64,000 nucleotides of DNA, taken from assembly GCF_009762775.1 (NCBI RefSeq), contig NZ_CP046401.1:806001-870000 (forward strand). The letters are read 5' to 3'. The stretch comes from Maribellus comscasis. Lineage in GTDB: Bacteria; Bacteroidota; Bacteroidia; Bacteroidales; Prolixibacteraceae. Made by a program: the position numbers and the translations under genes. The notes under the pieces are model-generated. The model searched no databases, was not told where the DNA came from, and worked only from the letters and a program-made list of their open reading frames with translations. Below, piece by piece: positions 43,651-51,567 of the stretch (position 1 is its first letter; every line of letters begins with the position of its first letter).

Positions 43651-44448
43651 ATGAAATGTATTATTTGTAACTCTTCGAGTAAATATTATTTTTCGAAAAA
43701 ATATACTAAGGCTCCATATGCCAGGTTTATGCAGGAAATTGGAGAGGTTCATTATCACAAGTGTGAAAATTGTGGCTTTGTTTTATCAAAAACACACGCT
43801 GAGCTGGAAAAAGAAATTTGGACTCAATTGAATTCACAAGTGCATAATCACCCAATAGTTACGAACCAGCCTCCATATTTAGAACAGGCTATGATGCTTA
43901 AAATTCTTAGTACAAACAATTTGATTTGTACTAATAGTATGGTTGATTATGCATCAGGAGCGGGAATTTTAAGTAATGTTTTAAAAAAATATTTTAAAAT
44001 AGATTTACCTATTTTTGATCCATATATAAAAAAAGGAAATAAAAAACGATATTTGGATGTTGGGAATCTGAAGAGTTATAAAACTGTTATTAATAGTGCC
44101 TTTTTCGAGCATGTATTAAGGAGAGATGACTTAGAGGCTGTTAACAACCTGGTAGACAAGGATGGTTGCATGGTGTTACACACAGTGGTATGTGAAAACA
44201 TACCTGATAATCCGGATTGGTTTTATTTAGAGCCCCCTGTTCATAGTGCATTTCATACAAATAAAAGTATGGAGATATTAATGAAACAATGGGGGTATGC
44301 CTCATCTGTCTATAATCCGGGAAGTAAATGTTGGGTTTTGTTTAAACATGACAATTTTAGAAGTGAGATACAAAATATAAACCAGGAATTTAAAACAGAT
44401 GTATTTCATTACAGTTCAGGTTTTGTTAATTATTGGAAAGGCTTTTAA
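43651..44448 (+). CDS. Class I methyltransferase-like protein with an N-terminal zinc-ribbon-type motif
   Basis: 265 residues from ATG 43651. The N-terminus has two CxxC pairs (MKCIICNSSSKYYF and HKCENCGFVL), as in glycan-linked methyltransferases. The core has VDYASGAGILSNVLKKYF (SAM-binding glycine loop) and the rest of a Rossmann-like domain. Likely methylates a sugar or an intermediate in glycan assembly; the substrate is not known. First gene of the plus-strand operon; 95 bases separate it from the next gene. Confidence 0.75.
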   Translation: MKCIICNSSSKYYFSKKYTKAPYARFMQEIGEVHYHKCENCGFVLSKTHAELEKEIWTQLNSQVHNHPIVTNQPPYLEQAMMLKILSTNNLICTNSMVDYASGAGILSNVLKKYFKIDLPIFDPYIKKGNKKRYLDVGNLKSYKTVINSAFFEHVLRRDDLEAVNNLVDKDGCMVLHTVVCENIPDNPDWFYLEPPVHSAFHTNKSMEILMKQWGYASSVYNPGSKCWVLFKHDNFRSEIQNINQEFKTDVFHYSSGFVNYWKGF

Positions 44449-44543
44449 AATAATGAATGAGAGTAAAGAATATAGTGTTAAAACTAAAAACATATTAAAA
44501 GTCGATATATAAATTAAAATTATAGGCTATTGGATTTTTCATC

Positions 44544-45182
44544 ATGAAAGAACTTATTATTGTAGGCGCTGGTGGGTTAGGAAGAGAATTATTACAATGG
44601 ATAAAGGCAATAAATAATATAGCCCCTAAATGGATTGTTAAAGGATTTATTAATGATATTCCAAATACACTGGATGGCTTAGGATGTACGCATAAAATAT
44701 TGGGTACGATTACCAATTGGCAACCTGCACCTAACGAAGTATTCGTTTGTGCTATCGGTAATCCCAAAGAAAAGGAGAAAGTTGTGACGTTATTAAAATC
44801 CAAAGGTGCTCGTTTTGCTAACATCATTCATCCAACTGCCATTGTTGGAGAAAACAACCAAATTGGAGAGGGCTTGATAATGTACCCTTTTGCCCGAATA
44901 ACGGTTAACTGCACTATAGGAAAATTTGTCACAGTTCTTTCCAGTGGAATTGGACATGATTCCACGATAGGAGATTATAGCACTATTTCTTCCGGTTGTG
45001 TTATCGCGGGGTATTCAAAAATTGGAAAGAGGGTTTATGTTGGCTCTAACGCCACCATCATACCAAAAAGAAATATTGAAGATGATGTAAATATTGGTGC
45101 AGGTAGCGTTGTAATGACAAATATTAAGAAAGAATCGAAAGTTATGGGAAATCCTGCCAGACAGTTTTTACCAAAAAATTAA
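44544..45182 (+). CDS. NeuD/PglD-type sugar O- or N-acyltransferase
   Basis: 212 residues. The N-terminal domain is Rossmann-like (MKELIIVGAGGLGRELLQWI). The C-terminal left-handed beta-helix has hexapeptide repeats (IGEGLIMYPFARITVNCTIG, VNIGAGSVV) and the catalytic His in GIGHDSTIGDYSTI. It transfers an acetyl or other acyl group from a CoA or ACP thioester to an amino or hydroxyl group. Its position just before an acyl carrier protein gene suggests the acyl donor could be made by the downstream genes. Confidence 0.92.
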   Translation: MKELIIVGAGGLGRELLQWIKAINNIAPKWIVKGFINDIPNTLDGLGCTHKILGTITNWQPAPNEVFVCAIGNPKEKEKVVTLLKSKGARFANIIHPTAIVGENNQIGEGLIMYPFARITVNCTIGKFVTVLSSGIGHDSTIGDYSTISSGCVIAGYSKIGKRVYVGSNATIIPKRNIEDDVNIGAGSVVMTNIKKESKVMGNPARQFLPKN

Positions 45183-45191
45183 AAGAAAAAA

Positions 45192-45431
45192 ATGACGAAC
45201 CGCGAAAAATATATAAAAGCATTTGAAGAAGCATTCCCGGGAATTAATAATCAAGACCTATCAAACCTGTCTTATCAAAGCATTCCCGAATGGGATTCAG
45301 TTGGTCATCTTGGTTTGGTTGTATGTATCGAAGAAACATTCAGTATTTCTTTAGATATGGATCATATTATCGAACTTAGTTCGTTTGAAAAAGGAATGGA
45401 AATATTAGCTAAATATGATCTGGAATTTTGA
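45192..45431 (+). CDS. Acyl carrier protein
   Basis: 79 residues, acidic four-helix ACP with the phosphopantetheine serine S36 in PEWDSVGHLGLV. It is not the fatty-acid AcpP type (no DSLxxVE/M core), so it is a dedicated carrier, as in specialised acyl activation clusters. It overlaps the ligase gene by 17 bases, so production of the two is coupled. Confidence 0.9.
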   Translation: MTNREKYIKAFEEAFPGINNQDLSNLSYQSIPEWDSVGHLGLVVCIEETFSISLDMDHIIELSSFEKGMEILAKYDLEF

Positions 45432-46830
45432 TCGGTATAAACACCGTATCGCAATTACAGATGATACCGGTAAAAAGTATTCGTATTATCAACTTGAGAA
45501 AATAGGAAAAAGTATTGTAGCAAAAATTCCCTCAAGATCATTGGTTTTGTGTTTGTGTAAGAATTCACCGGGTTCCGTAATTGGTTATCTAAATTTCTTA
45601 AACCATGGAATTGTGCCTATTCTGGTCGATTCAAAAATTTCCGGGGAAAATGTTCTTAAATTAATTCATCAATGGAAACCAATGTTTTTGTGGGTGCCGG
45701 AAGGCTCAGCAATCCCTTTTGATTATTCTGTCGTCTTTTGTACAAATGGTTATCAGTTGGTTCAAACCAATAAAAAAAATACATGGCCACTGAATCCGTC
45801 ATTGGCATTGCTCCTAAACACATCGGGTACGATGGGCACCTCAAAACTGGTTAAACTAAGTTATCAAAATATAAAATCTAATATTATTCAAATCGTAGAC
45901 TCTATCCCCGTTAAGTCTGATGATGTCTCAATTAGTACTTTACCTATGTATTATAGTTTTGGATTGTCGATTATCCATACTCATATTTATAAAGGAGCAT
46001 CACTTGTTATAACAGAAGAGAGCCCGGTTAGACCTGCTTTCTGGAAATTGGTTAAGGAAAATAATGTAACTACGTTAAGCGGTGTTCCGTTCCATTACCA
46101 CATGTTTATGAAACTCGATTTCCGTTCAAAAAATCTCGATTCTGTTCGTACTTTCACTCAGGCAGGAGGTGCTTTATCTCATAATATGCATAAACAATTT
46201 GCCCGAAAAGCATTTGAAAACAATAAGGATTTTGTCGTAATGTATGGACAAACAGAGGCCACTGCACGAATGTCTGTTCTGCCAGGTAAATATGCGCGAG
46301 ATAAAGTAGGAAGTATAGGGCTTCCGGTTCCGGGGGCAAAGATTGAGTTAAAAGATGATTCTGGTAACAAAGTGGATGAACCTTTTCAAAGAGGAGAATT
46401 GATTTATTACGGAGAAAATGTTTTTATGGGGTATGCAAATGATGGTGCTAACCTTACAACCGGAGATGAAAATAACGGTATCCTTAAAACCGGAGATTTA
46501 GGTTATATGGATGATGATGGTTATTTATATATAACAGGAAGAAAAAGTCGGTTTGCCAAGATTCATGGTATTAGAGTGAGTTTTGACGAGGTTGAAAATC
46601 TTTTAAGCTCTCGTTTTACTAATTCTGAATTCGGATGTACCGGACACGATAATAAATTGAAAGTTTCTTATACCGGAAAGCAAAATGATGAATTAATACG
46701 AAATTTCCTTTTAGAGGAGACTCAATTGCATAAATCATCTATTCTGGTACAAAAGCTAAAAGTGCTTCCCCGAAATGAAGCCGGGAAAATAATGTATCAT
46801 CATTTAAATAAAACAAATGCTGAATCTTAA
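45415..46830 (+). CDS. AMP-dependent acyl ligase (acyl-ACP or acyl-CoA synthetase)
   Basis: 471 residues, adenylate-forming fold. P-loop TSGTMGTSKLVK (136-147); MYGQTEATARMS (A5); LKTGDLGYMDDDGYLYITGR (A7-A8); C-terminal catalytic Lys in NEAGKIM (A10). It adenylates a carboxylic acid and passes it to a thiol, here most simply to the neighbouring ACP. Smaller than a typical fatty-acid CoA ligase (550+), so short or unusual acids are more likely than long chains (inference). It overlaps ACP (17 bases) and LuxE-like (14 bases) genes. Confidence 0.92.
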   Translation: MIWNFDRYKHRIAITDDTGKKYSYYQLEKIGKSIVAKIPSRSLVLCLCKNSPGSVIGYLNFLNHGIVPILVDSKISGENVLKLIHQWKPMFLWVPEGSAIPFDYSVVFCTNGYQLVQTNKKNTWPLNPSLALLLNTSGTMGTSKLVKLSYQNIKSNIIQIVDSIPVKSDDVSISTLPMYYSFGLSIIHTHIYKGASLVITEESPVRPAFWKLVKENNVTTLSGVPFHYHMFMKLDFRSKNLDSVRTFTQAGGALSHNMHKQFARKAFENNKDFVVMYGQTEATARMSVLPGKYARDKVGSIGLPVPGAKIELKDDSGNKVDEPFQRGELIYYGENVFMGYANDGANLTTGDENNGILKTGDLGYMDDDGYLYITGRKSRFAKIHGIRVSFDEVENLLSSRFTNSEFGCTGHDNKLKVSYTGKQNDELIRNFLLEETQLHKSSILVQKLKVLPRNEAGKIMYHHLNKTNAES

Positions 46831-47896
46831 TAAATTCATGAATATTGATGGATTCGGTTTATTGCAGGAAGAAAAGAATGCATTATTATCTGAATTCCTT
46901 CAAAATCTTACCATCTTCCATCATTCGAATTGTATTAGGTACAGGAAAATGATAGATATCCTGGAATATAATCTAGAAATACCCAATCCTTTGATTAGTG
47001 AGATTCCGTTTTTGCCTGTTTCTCTTTTTAAAAAGTTAGACCTTAAAAGTATAGACGACTCGCAGGTTTTTAAAACACTTTATTCTTCAGGAACATCCGG
47101 TCAGTCAGCATCAAAAATATTTTTAGATAAGGAGACCGCCATTTCTCAGCAAAAGGCTTTGATTAAAACGGTTACAGATTTCACCGGATTAAAAAGGACA
47201 CCAATGTTGATTATCGATAGTCAGAATGTTTTGAAAAATCGTGATGCATATTCCGCCAGAGGTGCTGCAATTTTGGGTTTTTCATTGTTTGGCTCTGACC
47301 GATGTTTTGCACTTAATGACAATGAACAGTTAGATATTAAAAAGGTCCAGACATTTCTTGAAAAACACGAAGGAAAGCAAATATTTATTTTTGGATTTAC
47401 ATTTATGATTTGGAATTATTTTTATTTGCAGTTGAAGCAAATGAATCAACAGTTGAATCTTGCAAATGCAACGTTGATTCACGGCGGAGGTTGGAAAAGG
47501 ATGCAAAATAAATCTGTTTCTAAAGCTAAGTTTAAACATGCATTAAAAGAAATTTCAGGAATTAAAAGGATTCATGATTATTATGGCATGGTTGAACAAA
47601 CTGGTAGTGTTTTTCTGGAGTGCACCGGTGGTAATTTTCATGCAGGTATTTTTGGTGATGTTATTATAAGGAGACCATCTGATTTTAAAACTTGTAAGTT
47701 CGGAGAAGAGGGATTAATTCAGGTTGTTTCGGTACTGCCAAAATCATATTGCGGACATAGCTTGCTGACGGAAGATCGTGGTGTAATGCTGGGAAGCGAT
47801 GATTGCTCATGTGGTCGCCCGGGAAGTTATTTCCAAGTCCGTGGCAGGGTTGAGCACACTGAATTAAGAGGATGTAGTGATACTTATGGATTATAA
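46817..47896 (+). CDS. LuxE-like acyl-protein synthetase
   Basis: 359 residues, resembling LuxE, the acyl-activating component of the Lux fatty-acid reductase. An adenylation-type loop YSSGTSGQSASK is at residues 89-100, then VTDFTGLKRTPMLIID and HDYYGMVEQTGSVFLEC (like A5). LuxE activates an acid and passes the acyl group to LuxC. An in-frame ATG at residue 8 is another possible start. It overlaps both neighbours (14 and 20 bases). Confidence 0.88.
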   Translation: MLNLNKFMNIDGFGLLQEEKNALLSEFLQNLTIFHHSNCIRYRKMIDILEYNLEIPNPLISEIPFLPVSLFKKLDLKSIDDSQVFKTLYSSGTSGQSASKIFLDKETAISQQKALIKTVTDFTGLKRTPMLIIDSQNVLKNRDAYSARGAAILGFSLFGSDRCFALNDNEQLDIKKVQTFLEKHEGKQIFIFGFTFMIWNYFYLQLKQMNQQLNLANATLIHGGGWKRMQNKSVSKAKFKHALKEISGIKRIHDYYGMVEQTGSVFLECTGGNFHAGIFGDVIIRRPSDFKTCKFGEEGLIQVVSVLPKSYCGHSLLTEDRGVMLGSDDCSCGRPGSYFQVRGRVEHTELRGCSDTYGL

Positions 47897-49079
47897 TTTT
47901 AATAAAATAAGCTTTAATACAGGAAATGCAGAAACCTTAAGTAAGGTTTTGCAAAATAGACCATTTCCTCCGTTTTCTGATGATGTAATCGATTTTTTAG
48001 ATGCCCTTCACCATCAAATTAACAAAGATGCCCGAAAAAATTTATATCCAGATTTAGCAGCTTTGGGCTTTTGGTGCAGAAAATCAAATCTATTGCTGAT
48101 GAAAGAACAATATCAGGATTTGGAGCGGCGTTTGGGGCTAGGTGTTGTTTTTCATATCGCTCCTTCTAATGTTGCGCTCAACTTTGCCTGGTCTTTGGCT
48201 TCCGGGTTGTTGGCCGGGTGCATCAATATTGTAAGGTTACCGAGTAAACCCTTTGAACAGGTTGAAATCTTGTGTAAAATCATTAATTCCCTACTTTCTC
48301 AAAATTACAAGAGTGTTTCTGACCTTATTTTTCTGATAAAATATTTGAAAGAGGATAGCGATACGACAAAGTTTCTTTCTTCGATTTCTGATGCAAGAAT
48401 TATTTGGGGTGGCGATAACACTATCGCGGAGGTTCGAAAATTTCAGATAGGCGTGCGTGGAATAGATATCGGATTTTCAGACCGCTATTCCTTTTGTGTT
48501 ATCAATTCTGTAAAATATCTGCAGGAAAAAGACAAAATGTATATTGCTCAAAGTTTTTATAATGATGGATATACAAGTGATCAACTTGCCTGTAGCTCAC
48601 CTTCCTTAATTGTCTGGACAGGAGAAAATAAAGCTCAGGCTCGGAAAGTTTTTTGGGAGAAACTTCAGAATATTGTTAAAGAAAAATATCATTTAGCTCC
48701 ATCACAATCCGTTAAAAAGTTGGAAACATTTTATCTGATGGCGAGTTCTTTTGAAATAAAAAAAGTTTATAACGACGACAATAGTATTTATCGGATTGAA
48801 TTGGAAAAACCTGATTCTGAAATTCTAGATCTTAGGTGTGGAAATGGTTTTTTTATTGAATATGAAGCGAATCAAATTAGTGAAATTTTGCCTTTTTGTA
48901 CAAAAAAATGCCAAACCATTACTTATTTTGGTTTTGAAAAGGAGTTCTTGTTGAAGCTGATACATTCAAATCGGGTTCCTGGAGTGGATAGAATTGTTAA
49001 AATTGGAAGAGCCATGGATTTTTCACTGGTATGGGATGGAATTGATTTAATTCAGCATTTGTCGCGAAAAATTATATAA
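47877..49079 (+). CDS. LuxC-like acyl thioester reductase
   Basis: 400 residues resembling LuxC, the NADPH-dependent reductase of fatty-acyl groups to aldehydes (aldehyde-dehydrogenase fold). Cofactor region: FHIAPSNVALNFAWSLASG and INIVRLPSKPFE. The catalytic Cys239 lies in YTSDQLACSSP, the strongest Lux-type mark. Nearby lux genes are absent (no LuxA/B), so this is not for light. Expected activity: reduce an activated acyl group to an aldehyde. ATG at residue 4 (47886) is a possible start. Confidence 0.9.
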   Translation: MILMDYNFNKISFNTGNAETLSKVLQNRPFPPFSDDVIDFLDALHHQINKDARKNLYPDLAALGFWCRKSNLLLMKEQYQDLERRLGLGVVFHIAPSNVALNFAWSLASGLLAGCINIVRLPSKPFEQVEILCKIINSLLSQNYKSVSDLIFLIKYLKEDSDTTKFLSSISDARIIWGGDNTIAEVRKFQIGVRGIDIGFSDRYSFCVINSVKYLQEKDKMYIAQSFYNDGYTSDQLACSSPSLIVWTGENKAQARKVFWEKLQNIVKEKYHLAPSQSVKKLETFYLMASSFEIKKVYNDDNSIYRIELEKPDSEILDLRCGNGFFIEYEANQISEILPFCTKKCQTITYFGFEKEFLLKLIHSNRVPGVDRIVKIGRAMDFSLVWDGIDLIQHLSRKII

Positions 49080-49099
49080 AAATAGTTTATACACAAGTT

Positions 49100-49594
49100 A
49101 TGTCAAAAATTAAAAATACTGCGAATGTAAAAGGTGGTTTAATTGATTTAAACAGAAATCAAATAGAGCATCGTGCTGCATGGTTGGCAGCTATTTATGA
49201 AGAAGCACAGAGAGAAAACGTTGAGATTAATGAGATTATACGAAGGTCGGTTAAAAAAATTGGTCTCATGCACGGAGAGGGTTTCAAATTAAAAATACCT
49301 GCTCCTACCAATTTTGAAGATTTTAAAAGGGTATTTCTAAATGGAGTTGCTGTAAAGACTTTCGAAATGGATAAAATCAAGATAACAGGAAATGAACTTT
49401 CAGTTGAATTTAATTATTGCCCTTTAGTAAAAATGTGGCAGGAACTTGGACTCTCCGATAAACAATGCGCTAAATTATGCGATTTGGCAATGGAGGGAGA
49501 TAGAGGTATTGCCGAACGTTTGGGCTTAAAACTTAAAATAGATGGTACCATTGCAGAAGGGCAGCAAAGCTGTAAAATGATATATTCTAAATAA
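49100..49594 (+). CDS. L-2-amino-thiazoline-4-carboxylate (ATC) hydrolase-like protein
   Basis: 164 residues. The C-terminal half has YCPLVKMWQELGLSDKQCAK and CDLAMEGDRGIAERLGLKLK, characteristic of the ATC hydrolase family (PF14196), whose founding member opens a cyclic amino-thiazoline to N-carbamoyl-cysteine. The family also contains members with other or unknown roles. Twenty bases after the LuxC-like gene and the last of the operon; its presence in a glycan-acyl cluster is unexplained. Confidence 0.82.
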   Translation: MSKIKNTANVKGGLIDLNRNQIEHRAAWLAAIYEEAQRENVEINEIIRRSVKKIGLMHGEGFKLKIPAPTNFEDFKRVFLNGVAVKTFEMDKIKITGNELSVEFNYCPLVKMWQELGLSDKQCAKLCDLAMEGDRGIAERLGLKLKIDGTIAEGQQSCKMIYSK

Positions 49595-49603
49595 TTATCA
49601 TAG

Positions 49604-51292
49604 TTACAGCATTATCCTAAAACCAAGCCCCAGAGAAACTCCTTTTCTATTTGGAAAAGTACGAACATAATTGAAATTTTCGCTGATAACTTCTCTTTCT
49701 CCGTCAAGCAAAACAGTATTGATCAGGAAATCATTTTTGAAGGTAGCTATCAACTGAACATTGTGCGTGATGTTTATCCCCAACCGCAATCCCGTTTCCA
49801 CATAATTGGTTGAAATAATATTATCCGACTCGCTGTACGTTGCAGACTCAAATCCATATCCAACAAACGGACTCCAGTGCATAAACCGAACCGGATAAAA
49901 ATCCTTACTTAATCCAATTGAACCCCGCAAAAATTCAAAATTCCTGTTTAGCTCTTCAATTTCATATGTACCATCATTAAATCCAGCCTCCAGATAAATT
50001 TTAAAGGAACTTAATCCTTGAGCACGCTTCCCCGGCTGAATTGTACCGTCGAAAAGTTTTGAGAAGTAATATTCTATCCTCCCGGAAGTATTCACAGGCC
50101 CGTAAAAACTGCGATCAAAACCAATATTTATTCCCAAATCTTTTTTTCTTTCAAGATACATTCCCGATGAAGTTGTCTTTTTCCCACCTATCTGGTAAAA
50201 CTCCGATAAATCACCAACTCCGCCTCTTCCCGGCCTGTTATCAACAACCTTAACCGATTTTACAACTCCGATTTTTTCTTTCTCTACTTTTCCCGATTCA
50301 TTAATTTGGTTGGTAAAAACTGAATACCGGCTATCAAATTTAAGTTCTTCGTTCACTCCCATAGAAGCAGCAACGGGCTTTGTTGACTGAATTCGGTTGT
50401 ATTTATAAAAATGCTCCTCTCTTTCAATATTCAACAAAGCTTTATCCACAGCAAGATTAACCAGCTGGCCTAAAAGCCGTTTTGACAATTCAGGATCTAA
50501 GCCGGAAGATTCACTTCCCGGAGTAGTATGCAGTGTTGAAGCGACCTGGTCCGATTTCGCCTTAATTAACACAAAAGGGAAGTCGACAGTCACAAACTCC
50601 TGTTTCTTGCTTAAACTTTGCTCCGTTTCTTCCGTTATCAGGTAATTATTAAAAAAATGGGAGGCTACGAGATTGTTGAAATCAAGCTTGACTAAGTAGT
50701 AGTTAAATCCGGAAATAAAACCCTCCAAAATTCGATATTCATCTTCGATATCATTTTGACCATAATATTCCTCCATGGTTTGAATATCTTTAAAGTCGAC
50801 CAAAATAATATAGGACTTGTTCACCACATCAAAACCGCTTATATCTTCTGCCCTGACTCTTTTCTTATCAGTTTGCTGCAATAACGACACAACTTCATGA
50901 ATATCTAGATATTGTTTTTCCTGTATTGATTTAATATCAAAAGTACCATCAGCTTGCCGGGCAAACCAAAACGACAAAATCTGTTGTCCAAGCTTATTGT
51001 TGTTGAGTAATAAATTTAAATCCTTTTCCGAAAATAGTTCCGACTCAACATCTCCTAAAACATTTTCATCAAGAGGCTCAAGTACATTATCAGAGATTTT
51101 AATATTTAAATAGTCCCCGGAGGGTGATATTTTCTCTTCAAACTGTTTTTCCACCTCCCTGTTATTTGTTAAACCTATTATTACAAGCCCTTTGTTTTTC
51201 GGGTTTTCATTGTTATTATCTGTCTGAATATTTTGTGCATTTAATAAAAACGAACACAAAATTAAATTTATAAGGAGTAAGTAAAGTTTCAT
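49604..51292 (-). CDS. Exported protein with C-terminal beta-barrel-like region, family not recognised
   Basis: 562 residues with a signal peptide (MKLYLLLINLILCSFLLNAQ). The N-terminal ~350 residues are mixed alpha/beta, including SYIILVDFKDIQTMEEYYGQ. The C-terminal third reads as a porin-like barrel of alternating strands (YLEAGFNDGTYEIEELNRNF, FVGYGFESATYSES) and ends GLGFRIML. Probably an outer-membrane protein. I can name no family. It is convergent with the glycan operon, with 9 bases between the stops. Confidence 0.68.
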   Translation of the reverse strand: MKLYLLLINLILCSFLLNAQNIQTDNNNENPKNKGLVIIGLTNNREVEKQFEEKISPSGDYLNIKISDNVLEPLDENVLGDVESELFSEKDLNLLLNNNKLGQQILSFWFARQADGTFDIKSIQEKQYLDIHEVVSLLQQTDKKRVRAEDISGFDVVNKSYIILVDFKDIQTMEEYYGQNDIEDEYRILEGFISGFNYYLVKLDFNNLVASHFFNNYLITEETEQSLSKKQEFVTVDFPFVLIKAKSDQVASTLHTTPGSESSGLDPELSKRLLGQLVNLAVDKALLNIEREEHFYKYNRIQSTKPVAASMGVNEELKFDSRYSVFTNQINESGKVEKEKIGVVKSVKVVDNRPGRGGVGDLSEFYQIGGKKTTSSGMYLERKKDLGINIGFDRSFYGPVNTSGRIEYYFSKLFDGTIQPGKRAQGLSSFKIYLEAGFNDGTYEIEELNRNFEFLRGSIGLSKDFYPVRFMHWSPFVGYGFESATYSESDNIISTNYVETGLRLGINITHNVQLIATFKNDFLINTVLLDGEREVISENFNYVRTFPNRKGVSLGLGFRIML

Positions 51293-51541
51293 TTAAAATT
51301 TATTAATTACACACAAAAAAAGCATCCGATTTACCTATCCGGGTCAAACAATAAACAACAAAAACAAAATAATAAAGTTGTATAAATCATACCTCTAAAT
51401 CTTGTCTTCATCCTTTCAAACGCAAATATAAAATAATAAGTATTGAAAGCATTTACAATATGTTCTGTTAATTCAATTTAATCATACCATTAAAAGTATG
51501 ATGCTTACAAAACCACATTCGCCCTGTTCAGAACCGAATAT

Positions 51542-51549
51542 TATATTTG
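51542..51549 (+). promoter_or_regulatory. -7 box of the TonB-receptor gene
   Basis: TATATTTG fits TAnnTTTG and lies 18 bases before the ATG at 51568; it excludes the in-frame start at 51547. Confidence 0.6.
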
Positions 51550-51567
51550 CAGACAGAATTATTAGTT

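Noticed and set aside
44544..49079. A bioluminescence (lux) operon
   Set aside because: LuxC-like and LuxE-like proteins are present, but there is no luciferase (LuxA/LuxB), no LuxD and no flavin reductase of that set; the neighbours are glycan genes.
51293..51567. Cobalamin riboswitch before the BtuB-like receptor
   Set aside because: No B12-box-like sequence or matching hairpins are visible in the 275-base leader.
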